A DNA stretch of 64,000 nucleotides, taken from assembly GCF_905163445.1 (NCBI RefSeq), contig NC_053185.1:13658001-13722000 (forward strand), in the 5' to 3' direction. This stretch comes from Pararge aegeria (taxonomy: Eukaryota; Arthropoda; Insecta; Lepidoptera; Nymphalidae). Each line of letters starts with the position of its first letter. The stretch's first letter is position 1. A program made the translations under genes and the position numbers. Below the pieces are notes generated by a model that was given only the letters and a program-made list of their open reading frames with translations, made no database searches and had not been told where the DNA came from. Positions 10,841-22,762 of the stretch are shown here, in pieces.

Positions 10841-13800
10841 ATCATATAAACATATATGTATGAACGCTTCCCAACGCTTTTAAAATATAAGAAAGTAAAC
10901 TCATGCCTTCATGATGTCGATTTACCTACGGCCAAATTTAATATAAAAAAATCAAAATAGTTTCCAATACTTATTATTATGATTAAATTGCTGCCGTATT
11001 AAGTACAAGAAAAATGTAACCCTCGCGTAGCTTCCGCAATATCGGGACGTTTGTTGGTCGCAATATTTATCGAAACGCCTCCGCTTGCAACAAGCGACGC
11101 CACGCAAGGTTAATCTGTCTTCATTTCCTATCTATCAGCATAGCGGTCGAGCCCAATGGAACGAAGTGGCAGGCATTAGCTACTATCAGGCGACTGGTGT
11201 TGGTGAAAAATGATTTGATACCACACCTTAAACATTCCACAATCTTTCACTGTTTACTTTGTTGTTTAGGAATGTTATCTATTGTTTGTAATGGCTTGCG
11301 TGTCTCGCTTACGTGTAATCCGTATTGTGTATTTATTTATCAAGCTTTTCTTTGATTTTAGTTATGTACCTAAAAGATTACATAGGTAGGCGGTGAAATA
11401 GTGTGCTCCGCTGACAGCTCTACATGACTGATCACCATTACAAACGCAACTTGTTAGTGGTTGAATTGTTATAATCTGAAATAAACTACCTATTCGTTCC
11501 AATAATCGAAAGAACGAAGTTTTATTCACCTAAAAAGTTACAAGGACTTAACTTTTTCTTTGTTTTTTTTCTATTACTATGTGTGTTCGAATCAGGAAAG
11601 GTTTATATAGACGGAATGCATAACTGCAATTTGCAGTTTTATTGCATTTGACATTCTTAAATTCTTATTGCATCAAATTCTTAAATTTCATCCCGCAAAC
11701 TAAAATATGCATATAACTCAGGTTCAATCCGTTTTTACAAAACTATAGTGTAAATAAATATAGCTCGGTTAAAATATTGACGAATTAACGTTTGTTACTA
11801 TTTATTTATTATACAAGATTTGAAGGAGTAGGGAATCCGTGCAGTCATGACATAAAATAATAAGCGGTCAGTATTCTCATTCACAACAGTATTATTCTGT
11901 TTTCTATACACGTCTCATTAGACCATCCTTATTTTATATACAAATGGAAAGCGCTGTGCAAAATGAATGTCTTACAATGCAAAAACACCGTGTAAACAAT
12001 ATAGTTATCTCCACTCATCCGGTGCGTAGGATGATGTGAATTTTAATTACATTTTTACGATACTAAAGCGGAGGTACTTAAGTATGTATGAAGGGTAGGC
12101 AGCCCTCATTGGAACTTAACGCTTCCGGCACGCGCATACAAAAACAACACAACCCTTGCTGACTCCGAAAGCCTCATTCAGAGGGATATTGTCGGGGTAC
12201 ACTATCTACTTTGCTGCTTCTATTTATATGGAAGTTGTTTATATAGCGGTAGGCGGCGGATTCAATGCGCGTTATGAATGTTGTTTTAGGTTAATCGATT
12301 TTAAACACAAATGTTATGTGATGTGAAATTGTATTGTGTAGCCGAGATTACAAGTTTCTTAATCTTAAACTTTGCTTATTTAATTTGAATACATATGAAA
12401 TTTAACTGTTTGTTCTACATATCAGTGTTACTTCGCGGTAAACGAGCATAATAAGGAAGTAATTTCATAGTTTTTATTTAGCCAAATAACTAAATAAATG
12501 CCCTGGAATAGCTCCAAGGTTGCGATATACGTAATAGCTTTTGATAACCCGTAACTTTTATCAATAATAATCCGATCGCAGCAATAATGAAAATAAACAG
12601 TAACAAATAAAATAAACAAATCATATTCTCTTTAATAGATAGGTATTTATATAAAGAAATAAATTCTGGTAATGAAGAAATTTAATATGCGTAAGTTATA
12701 AAATCTAAATAGTCTATGGTGCAAACGGCAATTTATACCACTTCATACCTTATTCCGTACGATTTTATGTTTGAACGTTTTACGCGCTTAGAAAAAGACG
12801 GATTCGCAATGCAAATAAGCAGTATTTTCCACTAAATCACGTTTATGGTAGAGCGGTGGCAAATGGGTATTATCCTTTACATACCGCAAAACAACATTTC
12901 TTTGGTGAGCATTAGTCTTCCTTAGCAATGATCTATATCATCTTTACGTACGCGAAGTGCCCAGTGAGCTCTAAATAAATCACACACCGGAACTCGGTGC
13001 CTCAGAAGAGGGGCCAAAAAACAAATGATTTTGTATGGCTCGGCGATCACGAAAACACCATAAACAGAAAAAAATTAAACGCTAAAATGAAAACCGACAA
13101 CAACAATGAAACGTGGCTTTCCATAAATAACGAAGCAGGCTTTCGTTACGGATGTGGGTAGATTTTGAGAGTTTATATAGCCGGAGCGCGGGTAAACAAC
13201 GGGAGAAATTTGAATCATGAGATTTTTAACTGGAATTGCTTTCTTCTGTTTTATTGTGGATAGATTCAATTGAATAATGAACCTGCCGACGCGACGCGCC
13301 GATACCAATATATTGACCGACGACTGAGACGAATTAGTATGCAATTCACGGCGGTGTTTTTGCTCCGTAAATTTTTGCAAAAAGGGAAATAATGATATCG
13401 TCAAACGGAGATAAGCCTAAGCGTGCCGCACTGTTTATCACGTCGCAACGAGATTTTTTTCAACGGCAGTTTGATGAGTTTATTAAAACATTAACATATT
13501 TTTCCTTGGTTCTGGGGTATTTTACATTTATTAAAAATGGATGTTTGACCAAAATGAAAGCCACTCCCAAATTTATACGTAGATACAAGTGCGTTTAATC
13601 GCTGAGTCCACTTACTAAACATTAGGTGATTTGCATGAAGAAGACAATGGCTTTATAAATTTTTAGCGGGTAATCGGTTTACCTAGAGTTTTGGTAGACA
13701 ATGATGGCCAACAGAGTATGCGTGCGACAGGATGCGCCACGCACTCGTAGTACCGGTCCTTCATACATAATTAAGTACAACACCCTAGGCAAATTTAAAA

Positions 13801-15320
13801 TTCACCCCGTAATGACGCCAAAATGAACCACGTTATTAGAGCGAGCATTTAGATGACTCTGTATTTATGGAGATAGAAATCTTGGACCATTTCTTTGTAT
13901 CCATCGACCAAATCGCATCTTATCGGGCGAAAGCCCTCCATTACATTTCTTATAGACACTCTTTACGAGTCCCCGTCGGGCAATAATAATCTGCATTGTC
14001 GTTTACATAGACTATATTTTTTCATTCCTCGCAAAAACTCTGGTACGAATGGCTCGCCGTTGGCGGTAGCGTTTGATATGGCGCGTTATTACAAATATTT
14101 TTTTTTTGAAACACACGATATGTTCTGGGAATTGTTGCAATGCGCTTATATTCTGCTGCATTATCTTGCCTGATTTATTGGGCGTATTTATATGTACCGT
14201 TACATTTAGTTCCGGCCGATATGCGGGGTTATTTCTATGACTAATGTACATCTAATAGATATGGTATAACAAAAGTAATAAAGCGGGGTTATAATTTTGG
14301 TCCAATCGGGAAAATGAGATTCTTGAGCACAATACTTACGCTTCGATACGAAACTTTATTTCATGGCTCACTTGATGCAATAATATGTATTAGCACAGCT
14401 CATTATTTACGTATTGTAATGAAATAGGAACTTGCATTACGTTGTAAGCTTTACGCAATAGGACAAATTAAGCGGCGTAACGAATAGATAAAAACAAGGA
14501 ATATAGAGCGATTACTAGCGGCCTTTTCGACCGCTATGAGCTACGTACTAGGCGCGATCCAGCGATAGGCATAACATAATATAACTGCTGTACCCGTATC
14601 CAGGCTCTTATCTTTTGTGCGGTAAGCGCTGCATTTGATCCAATTTGCCAATACAATCGGATCTCGAGTATTGCAATGGCATTATCTCCGAGGTGGGCCG
14701 TGCGGCCACTAATGCGATCGGGGCTAAGGGTGGGCGCGGACTTCAAAGAAATTTCCACGTGACATTTCTTAAATACCTACTTCTTTTTAATAACAACAAG
14801 TTTAAGAATTAAGTATAATCGAGAATTTTTCTCAATTTTCTCATTTTCTTAATAACCTACTGATTTAAACTTCTCCTTTATATCAAATATAAATAAATAC
14901 ACCTATTATATATAAAATTGTAAGATTTTTTGTCAAAGTGTAATTATACTTATTTTTTAAATATATTACACTTAGTTATTATTTAAAGATACTCGTAGCA
15001 TGGTCAAAAAAATAAAATAGAAATGTCTTGGCTGGAATTATTAACATGAAATGAAAAGTTGTGTTAGAATTAAATGGGTATGTATTTAAAATTTTACGTA
15101 CTTTCAATATTGTTAAAATTATTTAATGTTACAACAGATCGGCATACACTAAGAAAATTTTATTATTGAAATTTCATTCTGAGCTAGATAAAAACGATTA
15201 TTTTCTTTCCAAAAAAATCTTCAAACTTAATTCGGTTTAACTTTGAAACTTATGTTTACTTCCATATTATGTGATACAATTATATATTAAAACTATACTA
15301 TATATTATATGGTTTGCGAA
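10841..15320. other. Repeat-poor block with GC-richer islands
   Basis: No gene or known mobile element. GC-richer, repeat-free patches lie at about 11020-11200, 12070-12290, 13090-13460, 13690-14260 and 14490-14757. They are separated by AT-rich DNA, notably 14760-15320. The longest open frame of the window lies here (minus 13075-13404, 109 codons) and reads through unremarkable sequence with no domain. The clustering of GC-richer islands in a transposon-free block is how conserved regulatory DNA often looks, but no conservation data are available here. Confidence 0.4.
14490..14757. promoter_or_regulatory. Candidate GC-rich regulatory patch with a short hairpin
   Basis: Sharp local GC enrichment between AT-rich flanks. 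A hairpin TAGCGGCC (14516-14523) / GACCGCTA (14529-14536), with one mismatch, and a palindromic GTGGGCCGTGCGGCCAC near 14693-14709 lie inside. A 74-codon minus-strand open frame spans it without a recognisable domain. The regulatory label is an inference from composition only; an untranslated exon is an alternative. Confidence 0.25.
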
Positions 15321-15410
15321 GTTAAAGTCAAATAAAAAATATTTTTATTCAAGCAGGCCCATGATGTGTTCTACATCGCATGAGATAACTATATTCATGC
15401 ATGCATGATA
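15321..15410 (-). mobile_element. Probable LINE 3' terminus, minus strand
   Basis: AAAGTCAAATAAAAAATATT followed by TTTATTCAAGCAGGCCCATG is, read on the minus strand, GGGCCTGCTTGAATAAA.. ATTTGACTTT. That is the usual ending of a frequent lepidopteran LINE 3' end (..CCTATTTGAATAAA..TTTGACTTTGACTTT). Only about 90 bp are recognisable. It abuts a 20-base A run at 15410-15429, which may be the junction with the next insertion. Confidence 0.5.
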
Positions 15411-15606
15411 AAAAAAAAAAAAAAAAAAATTGAATAATATACAGCTGAATTACAAAAATTTGCTCAATGTATGTACACATTTTGTTATAGAAGAGCGAGA
15501 CCTCCTGGTACAAGTATATTATATGCTTAAAAGGAGATCTCAGCGTATTAATTAATTAAGAATGAAATTGTTAATGAAATAAAATTTATTATTATTGTTA
15601 TTATTT
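15411..15606 (+). mobile_element. Probable LINE 3' end with a (TTATTATT) tail
   Basis: After a 20-base A run (15410-15429) comes GAGCGAGACCTCCTGGTACA, then the partly complementary GGAGATCTCAGCGT. The segment ends AATGAAATAAAATTTATTAT and a TTATTATTGTTATTATT run at about 15585-15606. The CCTCC..GGAG pairing and the tandem TTATT tail resemble CR1 or Jockey-type 3' untranslated ends in Lepidoptera. No coding remnant precedes it, so the copy is severely 5' truncated. The family name is uncertain. Confidence 0.5.
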
Positions 15607-15920
15607 TCGGAAACTTAAAACTAAGCAACAAGGCTAAGCTGTTCTCAACAAAATTTGGCTAGATAAACCTTTTTAAAAAACCGTTTAAGGCTCGCACGCA
15701 TAATTTGAAATCCAATCGACAAACGTTACGGCACCTTGGGAAATCCTTCAAAGCGAAGGCGCCGGACACTGTAAAATCTCTCCCCTCTTTGATAAGATTG
15801 TCCAGTGCAACTCCCAATACGCAGAGGGCTTGAAAAGTTCTTCCGAAACGAAACCGAACACAACCATCCTGAGGGATCAATACGTTCTGAAATATTATAT
15901 CTCAATAGTTCCATTTCTTT
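15607..15920. repeat. Unassigned GC-richer segment next to LINE ends, probably repeat-derived
   Basis: This 300-bp piece stands out from the AT-rich surroundings and is directly joined to two LINE-like ends. On the minus strand two overlapping frames of 73 and 62 codons stay open (15659-15880 and 15726-15914), which is more than expected for such a short piece. Neither gives a recognisable domain. A fragment of the coding part of a retroelement is the best guess, at low confidence. Confidence 0.3.
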
Positions 15921-17150
15921 TATTGCGATCTTTTGCCATTTCTTGTTATTCTAATTAGTTTGACCTACATTCAAATAAAAATCTAGGCATTGAGCTAAAA
16001 ATTCATTTTAATTAAACTGACTGCTGGTACATCGAGATGAATAATTGAAATATTGGAAAAAAATATTTGTGTTTGTAACAAAATTCATTATTATTTATGT
16101 TACCGTATTGTAAACTTTCATAATATTTTTCAATAAAAACATTTTGAGCAACTCTTAAATTAAATTCAACATTTATACAAAATTCGACGTGTAGTTACAC
16201 GCTTTACATTTATCGCGGGATTTTATACTAACAAAAGTATTTTTTTAGCATTTAAATTGCTTTTTTCAGCCTTTGAAAATCGAACAGTTTTCTCTTTGTA
16301 ATTTAGCGCGTAGGTTTATGTTTCCATTATGTGCTTTAACACGTTTTATCCAACAACAATATACTATCATGAACATATATTAAGTAGCATAAGATTGGGG
16401 GAGAAACACTACTGTTTTATCATTCTAGAGATTTAAATCGTATATATTATTTATTGTTGTATAATTTGTTTCAGAGTTAAAACGGTACGGCTCATTAACT
16501 TTATTACTAATAATTATGGTCTTCAAAGAAAGCATGAAAAGACTCATAATTTCCTTCAAGGAAAAAGCACTCGCGCTATTCGTTATGTCTATGTTTATTT
16601 CACAAAACCCTATATACTACTTATATATGCTATGCCAGCCACAAAAATAACATATTTGCCATACGGAGCTTTTAAAATACACGTTTCAGTCTTTCAATGG
16701 CGCATCCTCAAGAGAGTTTTATATATTGTAGTATATTCAACACACAATCGCAGAGTGATGAACAAATCAAGCAAGCCGGGTTTTTATTTTATGTGTTCTC
16801 TAGAAATAGGTTCTATTGTTCTTCTAGATTATAGCCAAGATATGTACCTAGTTATTGGAGCAAAACTTTTTGAAGTACAGAGGAGTAGAAGTAAGTAAAA
16901 GGAAAAGGAAGATGCGGTAGTATCATTTTAAACGGTTTAGGACCACGTCTTTAAACCGTTTAAAATGATACGGAAAGATGTGATTCAGACGTGACCTAGG
17001 ATTAGTATAGTAAGTTAAACCAAAGAAGTTAAAATTTTTTGTCTTCAATTCATGTCTCTATTTATAAACTCTTCTTATATAGAAGGATAGATAATATCGC
17101 CAAACATTAAAAATTAATGCGGTATCGCGTACTAAATTACGTGGGTTTAT
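15921..17150. other. Non-coding, AT-rich
   Basis: No gene or named repeat is seen apart from the perfect hairpin at 16920-16971. An 88-codon plus-strand frame at 16632-16898 has no domain and low-complexity composition. Confidence 0.45.
16920..16971. repeat. Perfect 20-bp inverted repeat (hairpin) with a 12-base loop
   Basis: GTATCATTTTAAACGGTTTA at 16920-16939 is followed, after GGACCACGTCTT, by its exact reverse complement at 16952-16971. There is no mismatch in 20 pairs. Such perfection in otherwise decayed DNA implies a recent origin or constraint. The stem is shorter than a typical miRNA precursor and no T-run terminator follows. It could be a small foldback element, a recent inverted duplication or a binding dyad. 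Confidence 0.85.
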
Positions 17151-17620
17151 CTTGGGGGCTTAATAAGTATATTTGTAAATGATTCTCCGGTAAACTTGAG
17201 TACTTGTTTGCACAGAAATCGGATTCGTTTACTTTAGGAGTGGCTGGCTAGCTAAAGCAATTACTCGCAGTTCCTTGTATTATATACCTGTATATATATA
17301 TATATATAAATATGCTCATGTATATCTTTGCCTTTAGATTTTTGTACCATTTACAAATCTTAAGTTGACAGACCGACGTCATATAGCGTTCAGCTAAGCA
17401 TTTTAAATTCATTTCAATTTTTTTTTCATCCTTTTGGTGTCTTAAAACGCGTTTTAGTACCACAAAAGAATTGTTTACTTAAGTATCAAACCGAAGAATG
17501 TTGGCAGCGTACCTTAGGGATCTCAATAAGTGGGTTTGTGAATTTTTCCGGTAAATGCGACTACCTGTTTGTACAGAAAACCGAGTAGTCTCCTTTGGGA
17601 GAAGATAACTGACAAAATTA
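17151..17620 (+). repeat. Diverged direct-repeat pair, 360 bp apart
   Basis: Copy 1 (about 17151-17260) and copy 2 (about 17511-17620) share the ordered blocks AATAAGT, TTTGT, CCGGTAAA, TAC.TGTTTG.ACAGAAA and then CTTT-GGAG, with small indels. Both copies are on the same strand. Between them lies a TA run (17288-17310) and an unremarkable minus-strand frame. Transposon ends are not evident. It is a local duplication or two insertions of an unknown family. Confidence 0.6.
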
Positions 17621-20296
17621 ACTCCATATATGGCCACTTCACATTTACAGTTTCATATGTACATTATATGCATTGATTCGCCATTATTCGCTTTGTATAA
17701 AGTCAGAATGTATTTTTTATCAGGAACAAGATATGAAAAGTTTTAGTACTGTTTGAGATAATGCTGTATTTATTTATTTGAATCTATAGACGTTTGCGCG
17801 ACATAATTCAAAACTGCCTCACTTTAACTTTCTTTTGCAAAGTATACGGGCGAAGAAACTATCAGTCATTGAATGTGCGAACGTTTTTAGGATAACAAAA
17901 GCGTTTTTATTCCCACTCGAGAGGGACATTCGATTACACCCTTCAGCGTTTCTAATTTCCTGGTCTTCGTGTGTGCTTAACGCAATTTCCGTAGAGTACC
18001 TGAGAATGTGGCCCGCTTAGAAACCATTATCGACACATCAAACACTGTGAGAGGTACACTTAATAATATTAAAATTGGCGCTACCACTCACATTTCAGAT
18101 AATATTATTAAATTTTCTTATTAATTTCCTTCCATATTTTCTTATCGCTTCCAAAAGTTCTAACTTGAAATATTAAGAAAATGAACTTGATTCTATTTTC
18201 GAATATTTTATCTTGAAACATTCTGGCATGTTTTCAGATTCACGCGAGAAAATTCTACAATCTCTGAAATATTGCTGGGTTGTATAAGTGTAGGAAAGTT
18301 TTATTTCCGTAAAATTCAAAACAAACTTTTTCCTGTAGCTCCGCTTGTTGTGGTGTGACTTAATTGCAGTAACACAGCTAGATAACCAAAAATAAATGTA
18401 TATCTCGCTGTATTATCTCACATTTAGAGTGATCATAACATAAGTCTTTGCGTAAAATGGATACTTTCGTTAAGTTTAGTGCTTTAGTTGAGATTGCGAA
18501 GCGGTGTACTGATCGGGTATGCCTTAACTGCTCTCATTGTATATTTAGATTAGACTTAGATTGGGTATAATAAGTGGAAGTAGTATCTGAATGCTAATTG
18601 ATAAACTGAGATAATTATATAAGCTTGGTAACGGGTCAGTTAGTGTCATGTAAGTTGGTTTGTTAATTATTCCCAAACTACCCTTGTCATTCGTAGATTC
18701 GAGGTTGTTAAGGCGTGATAGTTAAACTGTATAGTTTCTAACGTTATTAAATGTAGTAGTAGCCTCATTAAAGATGGCATGGTAGTACGATAACATAACC
18801 ACTAACTCCGATTCTATATAAATTATATAAGTAAGAGTAAATATAAATTATTATTTTATTCATAATTATAATATACTTACTCGTGATTGCATTCATGCAC
18901 TCAGATATCTTAAATAACAATAAATATAAACTCATCAAACGACAAACATAACTTTGATGTATTTTATAAATTGTTCAATACGCTTTTGTTATAACTCCGT
19001 GACTCAATTCCAATACAGTACGGAATTAAATAATATACAAGACATTATGTTTATTTCCCTTAAGCGGATTCGCAAAATAACTTGCAGAGGAAAAAGTCTC
19101 AATACCTACATTCCAACATTCCTCAGACTCAGATATTGACATTGCCAGGGTAAGAGAAAAAAAGATAAATATTTGACAGTTCGCAGTTGGGATATTTTCC
19201 CTTACTGAATGATTGACAATATCCAGCGAGCTTTTCTCCGATTTGCGGCTGTAAATCTTTACTGTCATATTAAAGAAATAGATCGTGCCAATCTTCGGCA
19301 CTCTCAAAGAGTTTATATTTCAGGAAAAATAATAGCGTTACTTTTATATACCGGTCAAGCATAATATATTGGTTTCTTTCGAATGTACATTGAAATTTGT
19401 TTTATGTTTTTTATAATGCAGTATTAATATTTAGGTTACTAGCAGTACCTATAAATTAAGCGTATGCTTTTTAAAAGGTGCTTAACCTACTAATTAGATT
19501 TAAATGATTAAGTCTTGGGGTTGCGAAGACATAATAATTATGAGAATATGTTTATTTCTGGGAAAATCAATAAGATTATACTCTAGGGAAAAGCTGGCTA
19601 ACCCGGTGCCATTGGCAATAATTTAGTACCAGACAATTGGTCGATTGACGTCTTTCACCCCCCACTACTAGCACTGGCAGGAGACAAAAACTAAATCCCC
19701 CGATTATATATCCCCCGACACGGAACATAATTAACGTATCCACCAGTTAAACACAAGAAAAGGGAATAGATGAAGTTCATCCCCGTTTATAACACATATA
19801 TTATTTGGATATTATTTCCACTTGTGCGCCAGTGCACTGAGAGTTTATAAAGCTGTGGGAGAAGATTAATTTTTATCCTTTCCCCGGGGATATACTCGTA
19901 ATTGTCTCCTGCCCATGCTAGTCGTGCAGCTCCGCAATCAGATTAAATTATTGTTTTTCTAACACTAATTCCAAGAAAGCAGGTTTTTAATATGACGCGC
20001 TTATGACTATTTCTTTTAAATTTTATCTGTACGTAAGAAAATTTTACAATATAAATAAATAAAGTATATAACGAGGGAAGTCAAAATCAGCAACTTTTGG
20101 TTGCCAATCGATAACTTTTAGGACTTTGCTCTTTAGAAATTTTGCCCTTGTGTCTATGATTTGGAGAACACTTTGACCTGCCGGTCTCCGTCAATATTAC
20201 TAACACCTTGTAATACTGTTCTTTATGAGTCAAAGTCCGTTATCTAATCAAACAGCGTGGTGAGTCTTTATTTATTCACATCATTATAGATACAGA
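17621..20296. other. Non-coding, AT-rich
   Basis: No gene is supported. An inverted repeat TTAATAATATTA (18060-18071) / TAATATTATTAA (18100-18111) is perfect over 12 bp, though its AT-only composition weakens its meaning. Slightly GC-richer, C-run-containing sequence lies at 19600-19740 (several CCCCC runs). A 93-codon minus-strand frame at 19026-19307 has no domain. Confidence 0.45.
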
Positions 20297-20362
20297 AGAA
20301 ATAGAGGTCTGTGTCCAGCAGAGAAAATTGAGCAAGGCATAAGATTAAATGATGACGACATA
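20297..20362 (+). mobile_element. Short RTE-like 3' tail remnant
   Basis: GAGGTCTGTGTCCAGCAGAG followed within 35 bp by AAATGATGACGACAT corresponds to the terminal CCTATGTCCAGCAGTGGA.. TGATGATGATG of lepidopteran RTE-like elements. Only the last 60 or so bases are recognisable and nothing coding is left. Confidence 0.45.
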
Positions 20363-21651
20363 ATATGATATACAAGATAATAATTATCAATAATATTACC
20401 AAAGGATGCTGAAGAGGAAATATTACACGTTCCGCGGATACAGTTACGTGTCTTAGAAGGGTTTAATTTTGAAACTCGCCAGACTCAATTGACGCTCCGC
20501 GAATCGTCGCCATTTATCATTAGTCTCATTTATTTTTGCGCCTCGGAGATATGATTTATCACACCAAGACTACGAGCGTAGGTTTGTTTTTGCTCTAAAG
20601 ATATTAATCGTTATCGTACGCGTGCCACCCGTCGTTTGTTTTCGTTATACTGGCACCGCCCATTAATTATCAATGAACGTCCGGCCACGCTATGATGAAG
20701 GTAGCGTTATGTCCCGAGCCTTTCGAGGTGACAAGGCTATTGCCATCAACCCTTTTTAAGCCGCCGCATTTAACGCGGAGTGTCCGATGTCATAAAAGTG
20801 TCCGATCTGGATATCTACGTGCGCGGCCGCTAACGCTCCCGATTAACTTGTTTCTCTGGCCGGTATTAAAAATAAATAAAGGCTTTTATCCAATTTACAC
20901 GTAAATTTTTAAAATTCTAAACGCAAAGCTCTGTTCGATTTTGTTGAGCGCCGAATTTTTTTCAATAGATAAGCGCTCTTGAACGCTCCCGTCTATCTAT
21001 GGAATCGTTTTCAATTATTTTAAAAACTGCAGAAGGAAATATGATCGCTACAAATATTGCGTGACACATTTCACCGCACTAAGCTTTTAAATCGATTGCG
21101 GTATATTTTGTCGATGCAACAAAAATATAATATATATCATTTCGTTTGATGGAAAGCTCTGTTTTTTCTGAAATGCATAGTACAAGTTTATATGAGTTTA
21201 GATTTACACGTAAAGTCTTAAGATTATAAAAAGAACATTTAAATGGTCCTATACATTCATTCACATGATTTAAATGATAGTAAACTTTAAATACCGGTAA
21301 TCGTGGTAATTAATGACTATTTGAATCTGACTAACAGATCAACTAACTATTAGATCTATTAAATCTTTATTAATTACCATAGTAAATTAATTATTAAATG
21401 AATTAAATCTTTATTAAGTATCTTCTTGGGAAGACTACGTAATATTTAAAAAAATGTAAGGTTTACAAATACTCGGTTCTATGAAAGAAAAGGGAGGATT
21501 GAGACGAGCACCTAGAAAAAGTACCTAAATAGGTTGAGGATTACGATTACGAAGATGTATTCAAAATGATGACGTGATGGTACCTACAAGCAAAAAGGTT
21601 CTTATTTTCCGTTCAAATTAATCTAGGTTGGAAAATATTTAAAAATGTATT
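20363..21651. other. Non-coding; GC-richer core at 20460-20860
   Basis: The core 20460-20860 has many CG-containing words (GCCGCCGCATTTAACGCGG, GCGCGGCCGC) and a CCATTAATTATCAATGAACG stretch that would suit homeodomain binding. It lacks repeats and its 70-codon open frame (20692-20904) has no domain. From 20900 on the DNA is AT-rich again. ATTAAATCTTTATTAA occurs twice in the same orientation (21358-21373 and about 21401-21416). A regulatory role for the core is inference from composition. Confidence 0.35.
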
Positions 21652-21803
21652 TTAATGAAAATTGACATTGCCCTCCCGCCGGTGCTGCCATCTGGTGCGA
21701 CGCGTCGCCGGTGACGTATTGATAGATGGTATTAGTCAGCGTTGATTGATCGCTGACAGCTCCGCAACTCCGTCCATCTCTCATCGTACCATCCAAATAT
21801 TGG
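21652..21803. repeat. Duplicated unit, copy A
   Basis: This unit is shared with copy B at 22892-23030 in the same orientation, about 1.23 kb apart. Common blocks are TGAAAATTGA, GGTGCTGCCATCTGGTG and a 47-bp core from GACGTATTGATAGATGG to GCTCCG with only three substitutions. Copy A carries 14 extra bases (about 21700-21713, within GACGCGTCGCCGGTGAC). On the minus strand the core reads V-S-D-Q-S-T-x-T-N-T-I-Y-Q-Y-V-T in both copies. The 14-base difference shifts the frame afterwards, which argues against a maintained coding exon. Confidence 0.7.
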
Positions 21804-22017
21804 ACGAAGCTTATACTGTAACAAATAGCTATTTTATTTTCACTACATAGATCACTTGCTACGAAAAGTTCTTTGGCGTATCTTCTCAATGTTTTACTGA
21901 AAATCGTTCCGAAAGAAATTAAGGCCTCGGTTGCATTTTAAGTCAAATATTTAATTAACTTTGATTAGTGTCACAATACAAGACTTGGTGTCACTTTAAT
22001 TCTGCTTAGTGACTGAT
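21804..22017. other. Spacer inside the duplicated-unit interval
   Basis: AT-rich DNA between copy A of the duplicated unit and a recognised repeat fragment. Nothing further can be supported. Confidence 0.4.
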
Positions 22018-22205
22018 ATATACATCCTTTTTTTACACGCTTGATATTAGCTTCACTTGTATGTTTATATGTTTGTAACCGACTTCTTTGGACGCTATTT
22101 TGACCCCCTTTAAACGGTCAGATTTCGTCAAACTTTGTAGACATATCGAGGACCGATGACAATACACTAATTTGAGAAGATCATTCAATTTTTTAATTAA
22201 AAAAA
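22018..22205 (+). repeat. Common lepidopteran repeat fragment (TTTGTAACCGACTTCTTTG)
   Basis: The order GATATTAGCTTCACTTGTAT, TGTTTGTAACCGACTTCTTT, TTTTGACCCCCTTTAAACGG, CAAACTTTGTAGACATATCG, AGGACCGATGACAATACACT then an A/T run matches a frequent lepidopteran interspersed repeat that I know from many loci. I cannot place it in a transposon class, as ends and coding parts are missing. It probably inserted between the two copies of the duplicated unit. Confidence 0.6.
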
Positions 22206-22491
22206 AAGATTTTTGCTAATTTATATTATTTAATTTCCAACCATTATAACTTCTCTCTTTGATCTCTAATTATCTCTTTGATGGTGATCTTTTGACCGAT
22301 TAATTTTGCTCTAATAAAAATAATAGATCAGTAAAAACCAAAAAAATAAACTAAACCAAAATTAATCAGTAGAAATTAGTTTAGTTTTTTCTACCAAGCG
22401 TGTTTTCTAGTTTGTTTGAACTATTTAATTTATTTGGAATATATTGAAAAATCGTATGACAAATGTAAAACGAAAGCCTTCTTTACCTAAT
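22206..22491. other. AT-rich spacer
   Basis: Low-complexity AT-rich DNA. AAACTAAA near 22352 and TTTAGTTT near 22380 could pair. The words CTCTTTGAT (near 22254 and 22274) repeat. No function can be supported. Confidence 0.35.
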
Positions 22492-22762
22492 TGATTCATC
22501 ATCATCACCCAATACCGGCCCACTGCACGGCTCTGGTCTCCCACAGGCTTTAGGCCGTAGTCTTCCACAGGATTGGTAGACTCCATAGAGAGAACTCTCA
22601 GGCAAACAGTTTTAATCTCGATATCTTCCTTAACTGTTGAAGCAAGTGATATTTTAATTGCATAAAATGAACATAACTTAATAAGTTAGTAGTGCTACTG
22701 GAATTCGAAAGCGGTCCCCTGAATCTGAGGTCAAAGTCTATCACTAGGCTAACACCGCTTCG
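22492..22762 (-). mobile_element. tRNA-derived SINE, near full length, minus strand
   Basis: Read on the minus strand it starts GCGGTGTTAGCCTAGTGATA (box A-like). It has box B-like CTTTCGAATTCCAG (complement of 22698-22711), then GAGAGTTCTC, CTACCAATCC, GGAAGACTACGGCCTAAAG, GGAGACCAGAGCCGTGCAGT, and ends GTGGGCCGGTATTGGGTGAT plus GATGATGAA. Head, body and tail are all present at about 270 bp. A short deletion removes part of the GCGTGGT block. It belongs to the same superfamily as the copies at 2576 and 55678. Confidence 0.82.

Noticed and set aside
13075..13404. Longest open frame of the window (109 codons, minus strand)
   Set aside because: No domain, signal or membrane pattern, and length is within what chance gives over six frames of 64 kb AT-rich DNA. 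No splice context supports an exon.
17288..17310. TA-dinucleotide run as a satellite or origin
   Set aside because: A short simple repeat of ordinary length for AT-rich insect DNA, with no further structure.
18060..18111. Perfect 12-bp inverted repeat TTAATAATATTA
   Set aside because: Composed only of A and T in AT-rich DNA, so chance is a sufficient explanation; kept only as a note in the block description.
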